Made by a program: the position numbers and the translations under genes | Origin: Dehalococcoidia bacterium | GTDB taxonomy: Bacteria; Chloroflexota; Dehalococcoidia; JAUSJJ01 | Assembly: GCA_030647705.1 (NCBI GenBank) | Contig: JAUSJJ010000301.1 | Span: forward strand, 1 to 5,451 | Length of the DNA stretch: 5,451 nucleotides | Reading direction: 5' to 3' | Notes under the pieces: model-generated | Databases searched by the model: none | The model's input: only the letters and a program-made list of their open reading frames with translations | What the model was told of the DNA's origin: nothing | In this document: piece by piece, positions 5,258 to 5,451 of the stretch | How the letters are laid out: each line of letters begins with the position of its first letter | Numbering within the stretch: the first letter of the stretch is position 1

Positions 5258-5451
5258 GGCGACTCTCTCCAACAGCTCACGTAGTGTCGGGGCCCTACCT
5301 CGCGCTCCTCAGGATAGCCGTGTACGCAGCCATCAAATTTCTCCTGGCACCGGGGGAGGAACCTGCAGCCTGGCAACTCCGCGCTCAGGTCCGGAGGCTG
5401 ACCCTCGATCGTAGTCAGATTCCGCCTTTCTTCGTCCAGACGGGGGACACA
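5254..5451 (-). CDS. Oligopeptide/dipeptide ABC importer ATPase, OppD/DppD type, C-terminal end only
   Basis: The gene enters from the right edge; only its last 65 residues and the TGA stop are present, so none of the nucleotide-binding motifs is visible. The identification rests on the C-terminal oligo_HPY tail: PRLDEERRNLTTIEGQPPDL, then LPGCRFLPRC, FDGCVHGYP and VGPRHYVSCW. This is the tail found in OppD/DppD-type ATPases. Four cysteines are spaced C-x5-C-x6-C-x17-C, exactly as in the neighbouring OppF/DppF-type protein. OppD and OppF (or DppD and DppF) work as a heterodimer on the cytoplasmic face of two permeases. The gene order D then F with a four-base overlap is the standard operon layout, so permease and substrate-binding protein genes probably lie further right. 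Confidence is high despite the short length because the motif order and the neighbour agree. Confidence 0.88.
   Translation of the reverse strand, partial: CVPRLDEERRNLTTIEGQPPDLSAELPGCRFLPRCQEKFDGCVHGYPEEREVGPRHYVSCWRESP
5255..5270 (-). promoter_or_regulatory. Ribosome binding site and TTG start deciding the OppF/DppF N-terminus
   Basis: On the minus strand GGAGAGAG (5270-5263) is followed by TCGCC and then TTG (5257-5255). The TTG overlaps the TGA stop of the upstream ATPase gene (5256-5254) in the form TTGA, a layout typical of translational coupling. The alternative TTG at 5272 has no comparable purine run upstream. Confidence 0.6.

Overview
The window looks like chromosomal DNA of a GC-rich anaerobe. 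The protein flavour resembles Chloroflexota of the Dehalococcoidia type: a PAC2-family protein paired with a conserved small protein, a three-cofactor ene-reductase, and a tyrosine recombinase with the NVRRFL/LTERTRWPYY type of N-terminus. That placement rests on remembered family resemblance, not on a search. Two divergent promoters have perfect TATAAT boxes, so ordinary sigma-70-like transcription is expected.

Layout from left to right. (1) A leftward two-gene operon: a 210-residue conserved protein of unknown function (1324 to 692), then, 42 bases later, a PAC2-family protein (649 to the left edge, C-terminus missing). (2) A 311-base divergent intergenic region (1325-1635) with one good promoter for each direction. 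(3) A rightward ene-reductase of the 2,4-dienoyl-CoA reductase/2-enoate reductase type (1636-3585). Its reading frame is intact from end to end except for one in-frame TAG at 3007-3009, which separates the FMN/Fe-S half from the NAD(P)H-binding half. (4) A tRNA-Lys(CTT) gene with encoded CCA (3694-3769). (5) About 105 bases downstream, the decayed N-terminal part of a tyrosine recombinase (3874 to about 4282), carrying a frameshift, an internal deletion and a nonsense codon, and lacking its catalytic domain. (6) A leftward oligopeptide/dipeptide ABC importer segment: the last 65 residues of an OppD/DppD-type ATPase (right edge to 5254), overlapping by four bases a complete OppF/DppF-type ATPase (5257 to 4283).

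How the parts relate. The two ABC ATPases would form the heterodimeric motor of one peptide importer, with permease and binding-protein genes expected to the right. The ene-reductase is a single-gene unit with its own promoter. The tRNA plus recombinase remnant is the usual scar of an old tRNA-directed integration, ending right at the 3' end of the importer operon.

I did not find a clearly new multi-gene system. The points most worth following are the lone TAG in an otherwise well-preserved enzyme, the PAC2/unknown-protein pair, and the tRNA-Lys integration scar.
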